Assembly (NCBI GenBank): GCA_900466605.1
Contig: UBMU01000047.1
Location: 30,878 to 94,877 of the forward strand
Source of the DNA: Hyphomicrobiales bacterium
GTDB taxonomy: Bacteria > Pseudomonadota > Alphaproteobacteria > Rhizobiales > Rhizobiaceae
Direction: 5' to 3'
Length of the DNA stretch: 64,000 nucleotides
In this document: positions 43,365 to 51,209 of the stretch, one piece after another
Position numbering within the stretch: the first letter of the stretch is position 1
Layout of the letters: each line of letters starts with the position of its first letter
Notes under the pieces: model-generated
The model's database searches: none
The model's input: the letters and a program-made list of their open reading frames with translations, nothing else
What the model was told of the DNA's origin: nothing
Position numbers and translations under genes: made by a program

Positions 43365-44363
43365 ATGACTGTTAACGTAAAGATCATGCCAAATGTGTTG
43401 AACGGACCCCATGTCGCGGTGCTCGCCTACGACGGGCTGTGCACCTTCGAATTTGGGATTGCCTACGAGGTATTCGGCCTGCCGCGTCCGGAAATGGGCG
43501 AGGGCTGGTACCGCTACTCTGTCTGCGGGGTCGAGCCTGGTCCGCTTCGCGCGGCTGGCGGACTGACGGTTTCCGCCGATCAGGGACTTGCTGTGCTTGA
43601 GAAGGCGGATCTGATCGTCGTGCCTGGCTGGCGTGCGATCGATGCAGAGGTTCCCAAGGCCCTGATCGATGCCTTGTGCGCGGCCCATCAGCGCGGCGCG
43701 CGGATCATGTCGCTGTGCTCGGGTGTTGCAGTGCTTGCCGCTGCCGGGCTGCTTCGCAATCGGCGTGCAACCACGCATTGGCGATACATCGCGTCCATTT
43801 CGGAACGCTATCCCGACATCCTCTTCGATGCCGGGGTGCTCTATATGGATGAGGGGAGCATCCTGACTGCGGCCGGCAGTGCTGCCGGGATTGATCTCTG
43901 CCTGCATGTGGTCCGTGGCGACTTCGGCGCCGAGGCTGCCAACAGCGTCGCGCGTCGGCTGGTGCTGCCGCCTCATCGAGAGGGAGGGCAGGCACAGTTC
44001 ATCCAGGCGCCCGTGCCGCAGGAGCGCGAAGGCATCCGGCTCGGCCCCTTGATCGACTGGATGCGGCTACGGTTGGATGAGGAGCAGCCGATCAGCCTGC
44101 TTGCGGCGAAAGCCGGAATGAGCCAGCGAACCTTTCAGCGCCGTTTCGAAAGTACGACCGGGCTCAGCGTCGGTGAATGGCTGCTCAAGGAACGGCTTCG
44201 CCATGCGCGAGAGCTCCTGGAGCAGCAGCTGGGCGTCTCCCTTGACGACATTGCCGCGGTCAGCGGTTTCGGGACTCTGGCGACGATGCGACATCATTTC
44301 CGCAAGCGGCTGGGGACGAGCCCGGGTGCATATCGCAAGACGTTTGCGGGTAGGGGTGGCTGA
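43365..44363 (+). CDS. ftrA: FtrA-like AraC-family regulator (DJ-1/PfpI plus HTH)
   Basis: A ~332-residue GlxA-type regulator. The N-terminal DJ-1/PfpI domain (HVAVLAYDGLCTFEFGIAYE; nucleophile elbow IMSLCSGVAVLAAAG) is followed by a C-terminal double AraC helix-turn-helix (ISLLAAKAGMSQRTFQRRFE; DIAAVSGFGTLATMRHHFRK). The start is ATG 43365 or 43386; both lack a strong ribosome site. It is divergent from the rhodanese gene, which it probably controls. Confidence 0.88.
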   Translation: MTVNVKIMPNVLNGPHVAVLAYDGLCTFEFGIAYEVFGLPRPEMGEGWYRYSVCGVEPGPLRAAGGLTVSADQGLAVLEKADLIVVPGWRAIDAEVPKALIDALCAAHQRGARIMSLCSGVAVLAAAGLLRNRRATTHWRYIASISERYPDILFDAGVLYMDEGSILTAAGSAAGIDLCLHVVRGDFGAEAANSVARRLVLPPHREGGQAQFIQAPVPQEREGIRLGPLIDWMRLRLDEEQPISLLAAKAGMSQRTFQRRFESTTGLSVGEWLLKERLRHARELLEQQLGVSLDDIAAVSGFGTLATMRHHFRKRLGTSPGAYRKTFAGRGG

Positions 44364-44419
44364 GCCAAGGCAATCGCTCGATTCCCGTGCGCTTGCCGAG
44401 TCGGATTTAGTCGCGCTCC

Positions 44420-44554
44420 CTAAAAGTAATGGCGGCGGTGAATGCCATAGACGCCGGATTTCAGGTGGCAGCTTTTGAAGTGCCTCCGCGATCCGCAGGG
44501 GCAGAGGTCATTGCGGCCAAGTTTCTCGATCAGTTCGATATCGCCGTGGACCAA
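44420..44554 (-). CDS. tiny SEC-C motif protein
   Basis: A short frame (about 44 residues from a TTG at 44554; the open frame runs up to a stop near 44593). It encodes IEKLGRNDLCPCGSRRHFKS followed by CHLKSG, a textbook SEC-C zinc-binding motif (CxCGS...C[CH]) as at the C-terminus of SecA. No ATG is available and no clear ribosome site is seen, so it may be a small true gene with a weak start or the remnant of a longer SEC-C protein. Confidence 0.5.
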   Translation of the reverse strand: MVHGDIELIEKLGRNDLCPCGSRRHFKSCHLKSGVYGIHRRHYF

Positions 44555-44609
44555 CTGCTGACGCTTTTGACGTGAGTTTCCGACGGGTAGGATTTAAGTC
44601 GCTTGGACA

Positions 44610-44638
44610 ACGCCGCGAAAGAAACTCTTTCGCGGCGT
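44610..44638 (-). terminator. stem-loop after preA
   Basis: ACGCCGCGAAAG/CTTTCGCGGCGT, a 12-bp perfect stem with a 5-nt loop, 10 bases downstream of the preA stop on the minus strand. The following T-run is weak (TTGTCC), so it may be a stabiliser or a terminator. Confidence 0.6.
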
Positions 44639-44647
44639 GGCAAGCTA

Positions 44648-45961
44648 TTACTCCGCGGCTTGACGGGCCATCGGGTTGTTCGGATGGGTCGTCCAGTTCG
44701 CGTAGTTCGGATCAACGATCTTTCCGGTGCGTTTGTCGAGATCGCCGACCGGGAGTTGCTGCATGGTGATGCAGTTCTCGACCGGGCAGACGTTAACGCA
44801 GAGATTGCAGCCGACGCATTCCTCTTCCATCACTTCGAAGTGCCTGACACCATTTACGAACTGGGTGATCGCCTGGTGCGAGGTATCTTCGCAGGCGATG
44901 TGACAGCGGCCGCACTTGATGCAGGCATCCTGATCGATCTTCGCCTTGGCGATGTAATTGAGGTTAAGATACTGCCAGTCGGAAACATTAGGCACCGCGC
45001 GGCCGGTGATATCGTCCAGATTCCGGTGGCCCTTGGCATCCATCCAGTCGGAGAGACCTGTGATCATCTCCTGCACGATCTTGAAGCCGTAGGTCATTGC
45101 CGCTGTGCAGACCTGCACGTTGCCAGCGCCGAGAGCCAGGAATTCGGCCGCGTCGCGCCAGGTGGTGATGCCGCCGATACCTGATATCGGCAGGCCGTAG
45201 GTTTCCGGATCGCGAGCGATCTCGGCCACCATGTTGAGTGCGATAGGCTTCACCGCCGGGCCGCAATAGCCGCCGTGGCTGCCGCGCCCGTCGATCGAGG
45301 GCTCGGGCGCGAAGGTATCGAGATTGACGGAGGTGATCGAGTTGATCGTATTGATCAGCGAGACTGCATCGGTGCCGCCGGACTTCGCTGCGCGTGCCGG
45401 CTTGCGGATGTCCGTGATGTTGGGTGTAAGCTTGGTGATGACGGGCATGCGAGTGTACTGCTTGCACCAGCGAACGACCATCTCGATGTATTCCGGCACC
45501 TGTCCGACTGCGGCGCCCATGCCGCGTTCGGACATGCCGTGCGGACAGCCGAAGTTAAGTTCGATGCCGTCAGCGCCGGTTTCCTCGACCAACGGCAGGA
45601 TCGATTTCCAGGCATTCTCCTCGCAGGGAACCATGATCGAGGCAATCAGCGCCCGGTCCGGCCAGTTCATCTTCACCTGCTTCATCTCGCGCAGGTTGGT
45701 GTAGAGATCGCGGTCCGTGATGAGCTCGATGTTGTTCAGACCGAGCAGTCGGCGATCGGCGCCCCAGATCGCGCCGTAGCGCGGGCCGTTGACGTTGACG
45801 ACGGGTGGGCCTTCCTCGCCGAGCGTCTTCCAGACGACGCCGCCCCATCCGGCCTTGAAGGCGCGCTCGACGTTGTAGGCCTTGTCGGTCGGCGGAGCGG
45901 ATGCCAGCCAGAAGGGGTTGGGCGATTTGATGCCGACGAAATTATTGCGGAGATCAGCCAT
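44648..45961 (-). CDS. preA: NAD-dependent dihydropyrimidine dehydrogenase subunit PreA
   Basis: A 437-residue subunit. A DHODH-like FMN TIM barrel (NPFWLASAPPTDKAYNVERA, ELNFGCPHGMSERGMGAAVG, ITKLTPNITDI, ISGIGGITTWRDAAEFLALG) is followed by a C-terminal ferredoxin domain with CIKCGRCHIAC and CVGCNLCVNVCP for two 4Fe-4S clusters. It reduces uracil and thymine, the first step of the reductive pathway. At the position of the mammalian catalytic cysteine (LACGQ) it has AAVGQ; E. coli PreA, as I recall, also lacks it. Transcribed after preT, 15 bases apart. Confidence 0.93.
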   Translation of the reverse strand: MADLRNNFVGIKSPNPFWLASAPPTDKAYNVERAFKAGWGGVVWKTLGEEGPPVVNVNGPRYGAIWGADRRLLGLNNIELITDRDLYTNLREMKQVKMNWPDRALIASIMVPCEENAWKSILPLVEETGADGIELNFGCPHGMSERGMGAAVGQVPEYIEMVVRWCKQYTRMPVITKLTPNITDIRKPARAAKSGGTDAVSLINTINSITSVNLDTFAPEPSIDGRGSHGGYCGPAVKPIALNMVAEIARDPETYGLPISGIGGITTWRDAAEFLALGAGNVQVCTAAMTYGFKIVQEMITGLSDWMDAKGHRNLDDITGRAVPNVSDWQYLNLNYIAKAKIDQDACIKCGRCHIACEDTSHQAITQFVNGVRHFEVMEEECVGCNLCVNVCPVENCITMQQLPVGDLDKRTGKIVDPNYANWTTHPNNPMARQAAE

Positions 45962-45976
45962 GGTTCATTCTCCCCT

Positions 45977-47338
45977 TTAAGCGACGGCAACGGCCGGCTG
46001 CATACCTGCAGCAAGCATGCGGTTGATGGATTCTGCAGCGTCTCGGCCGTGGGCGACGGCCGAGACCGTCAGATCGTCGCCGCCGAAGACGCAGTCGCCG
46101 CCGGCCCACACGCCATCCAGCGAGGTCTTGCCCTCCGCATCGATGGCTATGCGTCCGGATTCCATGCGCAGTGCGCCGAGGCCGGAAGAATCAAAAGTCT
46201 GTCCGATTGCCTTGAAAATCTGATCGGCGGCAATGACGCCGGTCTCTCCCGTCGTCGACAGGCGGCCGTCGACGAGCCTAGTGTATTCCACTTCGATCGC
46301 GGCGACCTTGCCGTCCTGCGCGAGAATCGACTTCGGTGCGAGCCAATGGCGGATAATGACGCCTTTCGACGTGGCAAGATCCTGTTCGAACTCCGAGGCG
46401 TTCATGTGTTCCTTGCCGCGTCGATAACAGATCGTCACTTCCTCGGCGCCGAGGAGCTTCGCTTGCACAGCGGCATCAATCGCCGTCATGCCGCCTCCGA
46501 GAACCACGACGCGACGACCTATGGCAATCTCGCCCTTGTCGGTTGCCTGACGCAGACCGGCGATGAAATCGACGGCATCGTCGACGCCCGGCAGACTTTC
46601 GCCTTCGACGCGCAGCGCGTTGACGCCCGCGAGGCCAATTCCTAGGAAAACAGCATCATACTGCGACTGCAGATCGGACAACGAGAAATCGCGGCCGAGC
46701 CGCTGATCATGACGGACTTCAATGCCGCCAACTGCCAGGACGTAGTCCACTTCCTTCTGCGCGAAATTGTCGACGGCCTTGTACGTGGCGATGCCATATT
46801 CGTTGAGGCCGCCGGCCTTCGGCTTGCCATCATAGATCACTACATCATGGCCCTTCACAGCGAGGCGATGGGCCGCAGCAAGGCCGGCAGGGCCTGCGCC
46901 GACGACGGCAATCCTCTTTCCGGTCGAAGCGGCGCGACTGTAGAACTGTCTGTCCGCCTGCATCGCCGTGTCGGTGGCGTAGCGCTGCAGGCGACCGATT
47001 TCGACTGGGCGCTCCTCTGCGGTGTTTCGCACGCAGGCCTGCTCGCACAACTCTTCGGTGGGACAGACGCGGGCGCACATGCCGCCCAGAATATTCTGGT
47101 CGAAGATCGTCTTTGCAGATCCAAGCGGATTCCCGGTGGCGATCTGACGAATAAAGAGCGGGATATCGATGGAGGTGGGACAGGCCGTCATGCACGGCGC
47201 GTCGTAGCAGAAATAGCAGCGATCAGCTGCGACCAGCGCCTCGTGTTTGTCGAGGCGCGGATGAAGATCGGAGAAGTTCGATTCGTACTCAGCGGCCGAA
47301 AGCCGGCCGGCACGGATCCCAGTTCCCAGTCGTTCCAT
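45977..47338 (-). CDS. preT: dihydropyrimidine dehydrogenase subunit PreT, GltD-like
   Basis: A 453-residue FAD/NAD(P)-binding partner of PreA. The N-terminal iron-sulfur helical domain has CYFCYDAPCMTACPTSID and GGMCARVCPTEELCEQACVR; then a Rossmann FAD motif (IAVVGAGPAGLAAAHRLAVK) and an NAD motif (RRVVVLGGGMTAIDAAVQAK). It ends with GGDCVFGGDDLTVSAVAHGR. It passes electrons from NAD(P)H to PreA. A RutR-like site lies ~60 bases upstream of its start. Confidence 0.92.
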   Translation of the reverse strand: MERLGTGIRAGRLSAAEYESNFSDLHPRLDKHEALVAADRCYFCYDAPCMTACPTSIDIPLFIRQIATGNPLGSAKTIFDQNILGGMCARVCPTEELCEQACVRNTAEERPVEIGRLQRYATDTAMQADRQFYSRAASTGKRIAVVGAGPAGLAAAHRLAVKGHDVVIYDGKPKAGGLNEYGIATYKAVDNFAQKEVDYVLAVGGIEVRHDQRLGRDFSLSDLQSQYDAVFLGIGLAGVNALRVEGESLPGVDDAVDFIAGLRQATDKGEIAIGRRVVVLGGGMTAIDAAVQAKLLGAEEVTICYRRGKEHMNASEFEQDLATSKGVIIRHWLAPKSILAQDGKVAAIEVEYTRLVDGRLSTTGETGVIAADQIFKAIGQTFDSSGLGALRMESGRIAIDAEGKTSLDGVWAGGDCVFGGDDLTVSAVAHGRDAAESINRMLAAGMQPAVAVA

Positions 47339-47398
47339 TGAAGTTCCCTCATTATTGGTAAACGGCCAGTGAGAGAAAGCGTAACTCAGCTTTAAAAA

Positions 47399-47414
47399 TT
47401 TATCAAACGGTAAA
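47399..47414. promoter_or_regulatory. possible RutR-like operator upstream of preT
   Basis: TTTATCA-AA-CGGTAAA matches 10 of 14 specified bases of the RutR consensus and shares the GGTAAA half with the better site at 37705-37720. Another TTGGTAAAC half-site is at 47355-47363. A weak site; control of preTA by RutR is inference. Confidence 0.4.
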
Positions 47415-47546
47415 ATTTTTGGGCGTTTCGTGGATTATGTAATTGTTTCTACTGATTTATTTTTATCGTCGCTGGGAGTGGTCGGGCGGACGTTGTCGCC
47501 GGAAATTAAAATAATGAAGAAATCCATTTTTTTCGTACCGGCACCG

Positions 47547-47571
47547 GGAACCATTTGGATACCTGCCCGTT
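47547..47571 (+). promoter_or_regulatory. EcfG-type promoter reading into the sRNA candidate
   Basis: GGAAC (47547-47551) - 16 nt - CGTT (47568-47571), a perfect match to the alphaproteobacterial general stress promoter GGAAC-N16/17-CGTT. It points away from preT into a region with no gene on the plus strand. Predicted start near 47577-47579. Confidence 0.7.
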
Positions 47572-47577
47572 AATGCG

Positions 47578-47702
47578 GTATCCGAATGATGACCGCATCG
47601 ACCCAACATGCGCGCCCCCAACCCATCATTCGGACGTACTCACGGTCCCCTCCCGGTGAGTGAAAGAACAGCCGGTGCGCCGCCCTCGCACTGGCTGTTC
47701 TT
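47578..47702 (+). ncRNA. candidate general-stress sRNA, ~125 nt, three stem-loops
   Basis: Starts at the predicted EcfG promoter. Stem 1: TCCGAATGATG (47581-47591) pairs perfectly with CATCATTCGGA (47624-47634), with an inner CGCAT/ATGCG stem. Stem 2: ACTCAC (47638-47643) pairs with GTGAGT (47656-47661), exposing a loop with CCCCTCCC, complementary to a Shine-Dalgarno. Stem 3: AAGAACAGCC...GGCTGTTCTT continued by GTGCG/CGCAC (47664-47702), a terminator-like hairpin with few Ts. No supported reading frame. C-rich loops of this kind occur in alphaproteobacterial sRNAs (GsrN is the precedent for a stress-sigma-dependent one). On the minus strand stem 3 may also end the kinase transcript. Confidence 0.55.
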
Positions 47703-47705
47703 CGT

Positions 47706-48740
47706 TCAGCGGGTGGCTGCCTGTTGGGGCGAGTGCCGCAGAATCTCGAATTCGGCGTCGGGAACAACCAGATGATATTCGATCCGTCCGGGTGCGAGCG
47801 TCAGTTCGGCCGTGCCATTGACGGAAGAGGGCACGACACGCTCGAGGACTGTTCTGCCGAAGCTGTTTTCGCTGAATTCATGGACTTCGGTGGGATCGCA
47901 GAGAGTTTCCACCCAGAAAACCTCGATTGCCTTCCGTCCGCTGGAGACCACTTCGCGGCAGTTGACCGTTATGGCCGGCTTGTTGCCGGAGATCGCGCCA
48001 TAAGAGGCGGAGTTGACGATCAACTCGTGCAGCGCCAAACCGATATGGACGGCGGCGTTAGGTGTCAGATGAACATTTAGGCCGAAGATGGGAAGGGGCC
48101 CCGCCGTTTCCGGCCAGTAGGGCGCAAATTGCTTTTCTGCGAGTTCGAACAGGAAGGCACCGCGCCAGCTGGAGTCGGTGATCAGATCCTGCGAATTCGA
48201 CAGCGATTGTAGTCGACCACGAAACTTCACGAGAAAGCCATCCAGCGAAATGGTGTTGCGGGCCGTTTGCGTAGCAATACCTTGAATGATGGCCAGAAGA
48301 TTTTTCGACCGGTGAGACAACTCGCGCAGGAGAGATTTCAGTACCTTTTCGCGGTGCCGCGTCTCCGTAACCTCGGAGATGACTGAGAGGATGCCCGCGG
48401 CATGGCCGCTCCCGATACGCTGGACTTTCAGCTCGTAGGTGCGCATTTCTCCGTCGATCGAAATATCGACCTCGGCTATCGCAGGTTTGCCTGTCTGGAA
48501 TACCTGCTGCTTCAATTTCTCCAGATTGCGCCCGTGGATCTCTCCGAAGAGGTCGGCGTCAGTTCCGCCCGGTGTCGCAGATGGCTGAAAATGTGGAGGA
48601 AGATTATCGGCATAGACGATCGACAGGTCATGATCCTGATAGATCAACGAGACACCGGCGCTTGCCAGCGCGCGCTCCAGAAGCCCCTCTCTGCCTTCCA
48701 GCGCGAAGGGAGTGCCGGGCACTGGTTCATTCCTGTTCAC
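47706..48740 (-). CDS. HWE/HisKA_2-family sensor kinase next to phyR
   Basis: A 344-residue soluble kinase. An N-terminal PAS-like region (SLIYQDHDLSIVYADNLPPH) is followed by an HWE-type core: H-box LLRELSHRSKNLLAIIQGIA near residue 140, N-box GLALHELIVNSASYGAI, and VFWVETLCDP with the W-x-E element. There are no membrane helices. The GTG at 48740 has AAAGG eight bases upstream. Its place beside phyR-nepR-ecfG and an EcfG promoter upstream suggest it is the PhyK-type kinase phosphorylating PhyR. Confidence 0.85.
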   Translation of the reverse strand: MNRNEPVPGTPFALEGREGLLERALASAGVSLIYQDHDLSIVYADNLPPHFQPSATPGGTDADLFGEIHGRNLEKLKQQVFQTGKPAIAEVDISIDGEMRTYELKVQRIGSGHAAGILSVISEVTETRHREKVLKSLLRELSHRSKNLLAIIQGIATQTARNTISLDGFLVKFRGRLQSLSNSQDLITDSSWRGAFLFELAEKQFAPYWPETAGPLPIFGLNVHLTPNAAVHIGLALHELIVNSASYGAISGNKPAITVNCREVVSSGRKAIEVFWVETLCDPTEVHEFSENSFGRTVLERVVPSSVNGTAELTLAPGRIEYHLVVPDAEFEILRHSPQQAATR

Positions 48741-48867
48741 CTAGTCGCCTTTCCCACGTTGATCTTTCCTCACGACGGAGGAAGGTGCCCATTGATCGGG
48801 AAGCTTATCCTAGAAGAAAGCGCTGAAAAAAACCCTTAAGACCGGAAAAGCGTTCCAGATTCACCGA

Positions 48868-48892
48868 AACGCATTCCCGTTCGCTTTGTTCC
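48868..48892 (-). promoter_or_regulatory. EcfG-type promoter of the HWE kinase gene
   Basis: On the minus strand GGAAC (48892-48888) - 16 nt - CGTT (48871-48868). A second, weaker GGAAC-N17-GGTT starts at 48856. Both lie upstream of the kinase GTG at 48740 and just after the phyR stop, so the kinase gene is probably a separate EcfG-dependent transcription unit. Confidence 0.7.
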
Positions 48893-48908
48893 TAGAGCCG
48901 CCACTTCC

Positions 48909-49703
48909 TCAGGCGGCGGCTTTGGTGGATTCATTGAAGAAGAGGGCCTGGCTGATCAATGCCTTGACCATATCGGGATTGAACGGCTTGGTGACCAGGA
49001 ACGTCGGCTCCGGCCGTTCGCCGGTCAACAGTCGTTCAGGGAAGGCGGTGATGAAGATCACCGGCACACTCGCGGTCTTGAGAATGTCGTTGACCGCGTC
49101 GATACCGGAGCTGCCGTCGGCAAGCTGAATATCGGCCAAAACCATGCCCGGCCGGGTCTTGTTGTAAAGCGCAACCGCTTCGGCATGCGTGCGGGCAATG
49201 CCAGTAACGCGGTGGCCGAGGCTTTCCACCAGCTGCTCTATATCCATCGCGATCAGCGGTTCGTCCTCGATAATCATGATGTCGGTGGCAACCTGGCGGG
49301 AAATTTCGCGCGATGCATTGTCGAGAAGGTTGACGACCTCGTCTTCCCCGATACCCAAAATCTCTGAAATCTCGCCAACGCGGAAGTTTTCGACGGAGGC
49401 AAGAATGAAGGCTTGGCGGGCGCGAGGCGAAACCTTGGCGAGATTGAGCGTTGCACGCTGCTCCCATGCATAGGGAGACGCAGGTTCAGGAATCTGAATC
49501 GTGGCGGAACCAAACAGTGCGGTGAAAAGTTTGTAGAGTGCGACGCGGTCATCCGCGGTATCCGGGAAAATGGATATATCAGTAATGATCGCCTCGAGAA
49601 CTGCAGCGACATAGGCGTCGCCTGATGTTTGCGTTCCAGTAAGTGCGCGGGAATAACGACGCAGGTAAGGAAGGTGCGGCGCAATTCGAGTCGAAAGTGT
49701 CAT
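48909..49703 (-). CDS. phyR: general stress response anti-anti-sigma regulator PhyR
   Basis: A 264-residue two-part regulator. An N-terminal sigma-like domain (LPYLRRYSRALTGTQTSGDA; FILASVENFRVGEISEILGI) is followed by a C-terminal receiver (DIMIIEDEPLIAMDIEQLVE; phosphoacceptor in MVLADIQLADGSSG; VTKPFNPD). When phosphorylated, the sigma-like part captures NepR and frees EcfG. It is divergent from nepR-ecfG with a consensus EcfG promoter, so it is under positive feedback. Confidence 0.96.
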   Translation of the reverse strand: MTLSTRIAPHLPYLRRYSRALTGTQTSGDAYVAAVLEAIITDISIFPDTADDRVALYKLFTALFGSATIQIPEPASPYAWEQRATLNLAKVSPRARQAFILASVENFRVGEISEILGIGEDEVVNLLDNASREISRQVATDIMIIEDEPLIAMDIEQLVESLGHRVTGIARTHAEAVALYNKTRPGMVLADIQLADGSSGIDAVNDILKTASVPVIFITAFPERLLTGERPEPTFLVTKPFNPDMVKALISQALFFNESTKAAA

Positions 49704-49749
49704 TTATAGCTCCCACTACAGGCCGGTTAGAGGCCTCAATGGCGACTAC

Positions 49750-49775
49750 AACGCGATAGACTGCAAAAATGTTCC
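49750..49775 (-). promoter_or_regulatory. EcfG-type promoter of phyR
   Basis: On the minus strand GGAAC (49775-49771) - 17 nt - CGTT (49753-49750), ~47 bases upstream of the phyR ATG. A full match to the stress promoter consensus. Confidence 0.8.
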
Positions 49776-49784
49776 TGATCCGCC

Positions 49785-49809
49785 GGAACTTTTTTTTCTT
49801 GTAAGCATT
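49785..49809 (+). promoter_or_regulatory. near-consensus EcfG promoter towards nepR-ecfG
   Basis: GGAAC (49785-49789) - 16 nt - CATT (49806-49809); one mismatch in the -10 element. It is back to back with the phyR promoter and ~145 bases before nepR. Autoregulation of ecfG is common in this family, so it is credible though imperfect. Confidence 0.5.
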
Positions 49810-49953
49810 ATCGTGGCTACAACAGAGGGCTCATCGCATTAGTTCACAGCACGCGACGGAATGTTTGCCGATCTGCGGGCCGAGGCCGCCGGATCGAGTT
49901 CAGTCGAGGTTGTTGGCTTGAGCGAGCGGATAACAGAGTAGAAGTGACAGTTA

Positions 49954-50157
49954 ATGACGACACGGAACAATGAAAAAGATCGGCAGCGGCTGGAAATGCG
50001 CGCAAGCGATATCCTTGACCCGAACAGCCAGATCGGAGTGAAGTTGCGATCGCTTTATGCTGCCGTGCAGGACGAAGCGATTCCGGACCGTTTTCTTGAT
50101 CTGCTCGAGAAGCTTGACCAGGCCGAGCTCGTCGCTTCGGCCAAAGCTGTCAAGTAG
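49954..50157 (+). CDS. nepR: anti-sigma factor NepR
   Basis: A 67-residue protein with the conserved helix IGVKLRSLYAAVQDEAIPDR followed by FLDLLEKLDQAE, the two-helix clamp that holds EcfG or PhyR. The N-terminal part is charged and probably disordered. It is 8 bases before ecfG, in one operon, and divergent from phyR. Confidence 0.94.
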   Translation: MTTRNNEKDRQRLEMRASDILDPNSQIGVKLRSLYAAVQDEAIPDRFLDLLEKLDQAELVASAKAVK

Positions 50158-50165
50158 GTGGCTCC

Positions 50166-50720
50166 ATGGAAAAGCAGCAACCAAGCTTCAAGCGCGAGCT
50201 CCTTGCGTCTTTGCCTAGCCTCCGAGCCTTTGCCATTTCGTTGATTGGCCGGCACGATCGCGCCGACGACCTTGTTCAGGATACCATCATGAAGGCCTGG
50301 GCAAAGCAGGATCATTTCGAGATGGGCACCAATATGAAGGCCTGGCTCTTCACTATCCTGCGCAACGAGCTTTACAGCCAGATGCGCAAGAGTGGGCGCG
50401 AGATCCAGGACAGTGACGGGCTTTTCACGGAGTCCATGGCGACGCACCCGTCACAATATGGGGCGCTCGATCTTCAGGACTTCAAGAAGGCTCTCGATCA
50501 GTTGCCTCCGGACCAGCGCGAGGCGATCATTCTGGTCGGGGCATCGGGCTTTTCCTACGAGGAAGCTGCGGAGATCTGCGGATGCGCCGTCGGCACCATC
50601 AAGAGCCGCGTCAATCGCGCCCGCCAGCGCTTGCAGGAGCTTCTGCAGATTTCGGGCGAGGCCGATTTCGGGCCGGATGCTACATCCTCGCCGCTAACTT
50701 CCAAGGCTTTTGCCTTCTGA
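50166..50720 (+). CDS. ecfG: ECF sigma factor EcfG (general stress response)
   Basis: A 184-residue sigma-70-family factor. Region 2: LRAFAISLIGRHDRADDLVQ and DTIMKAWAKQDHFEMGTNMK; region 4: LDQLPPDQREAIILVGASGF then CGCAVGTIKSRVNRARQRLQ. It recognises GGAAC-N16/17-CGTT promoters, of which this window has several. It is held inactive by NepR until PhyR is phosphorylated. Followed by a strong terminator. Confidence 0.95.
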   Translation: MEKQQPSFKRELLASLPSLRAFAISLIGRHDRADDLVQDTIMKAWAKQDHFEMGTNMKAWLFTILRNELYSQMRKSGREIQDSDGLFTESMATHPSQYGALDLQDFKKALDQLPPDQREAIILVGASGFSYEEAAEICGCAVGTIKSRVNRARQRLQELLQISGEADFGPDATSSPLTSKAFAF

Positions 50721-50741
50721 TCTTTTCAAAGTTCGTCGAGA

Positions 50742-50781
50742 AAGGCCGGCGCCCGTAGGCAGCCGGCCTTTTCTTGTCTTT
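50742..50781 (+). terminator. terminator after ecfG
   Basis: AAGGCCGGC/GCCGGCCTT, a 9-bp perfect stem with an 11-nt loop (50742-50770), then TTCTTGTCTTT. It lies between convergent ecfG and the holin-like gene and may serve both. Confidence 0.8.
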
Positions 50782-50798
50782 CCGATCTGTCTAGGAGT

Positions 50799-51200
50799 TC
50801 AGTCGTCCCGCTTGGATCCCATGAGATTGGCCGCGACGATTGCCGCAAGTACGCCGGCCGTCAAAAGAGGCTGAGCCCTGACGAGGCCGATACCGACCGC
50901 GGCAAGTGATTCCAGCGCCTGCTTGCGTTCCTTGGCGCGACGCGCCTCCTGTGCATTGACGACCATCATGATGATGAGAACCACGATTGCGATCAGCAGT
51001 GCTGCGGCAGCGAGGAAGAGGGCAGCGCCTATAGGACCGTATATGCCCGAGAGCCATATCGCGCCCGCGACGACCGCCAGCGCGTAGGCGGTCAGCAGGA
51101 GTATGACAGCAACTGCAATGAAAATACCGTTGCGCTTGGTTCGCGCAACGGTCCGGTGAACACTCGTGCCTACGAGCAGGCTGAGGAGCGGGAAGAGCAT
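50799..51200 (-). CDS. phage-holin-like / nutrient-deprivation-induced membrane protein
   Basis: A 133-residue membrane protein with about four hydrophobic segments (MLFPLLSLLVGTS; IFIAVAVILLLTAYALAVVA; AALFLAAAALLIAIVVLII; a C-terminal AGVLAAIVAANLM) and a charged middle EARRAKERKQ. It resembles the small holin-like proteins that follow DUF883 genes in rhizobial stress regulons. A perfect AGGAGG precedes the ATG. It is co-transcribed with the DUF883 gene, 9 bases apart, from an EcfG promoter. Confidence 0.7.
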   Translation of the reverse strand: MLFPLLSLLVGTSVHRTVARTKRNGIFIAVAVILLLTAYALAVVAGAIWLSGIYGPIGAALFLAAAALLIAIVVLIIMMVVNAQEARRAKERKQALESLAAVGIGLVRAQPLLTAGVLAAIVAANLMGSKRDD

Positions 51201-51209
51201 CTCACCTCC

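Noticed and set aside
47570..47767. 65-codon open frame overlapping the sRNA candidate on the minus strand
   Set aside because: It runs out of frame into the 3' end of the HWE kinase gene, and its product is Arg/Pro-rich with no features.
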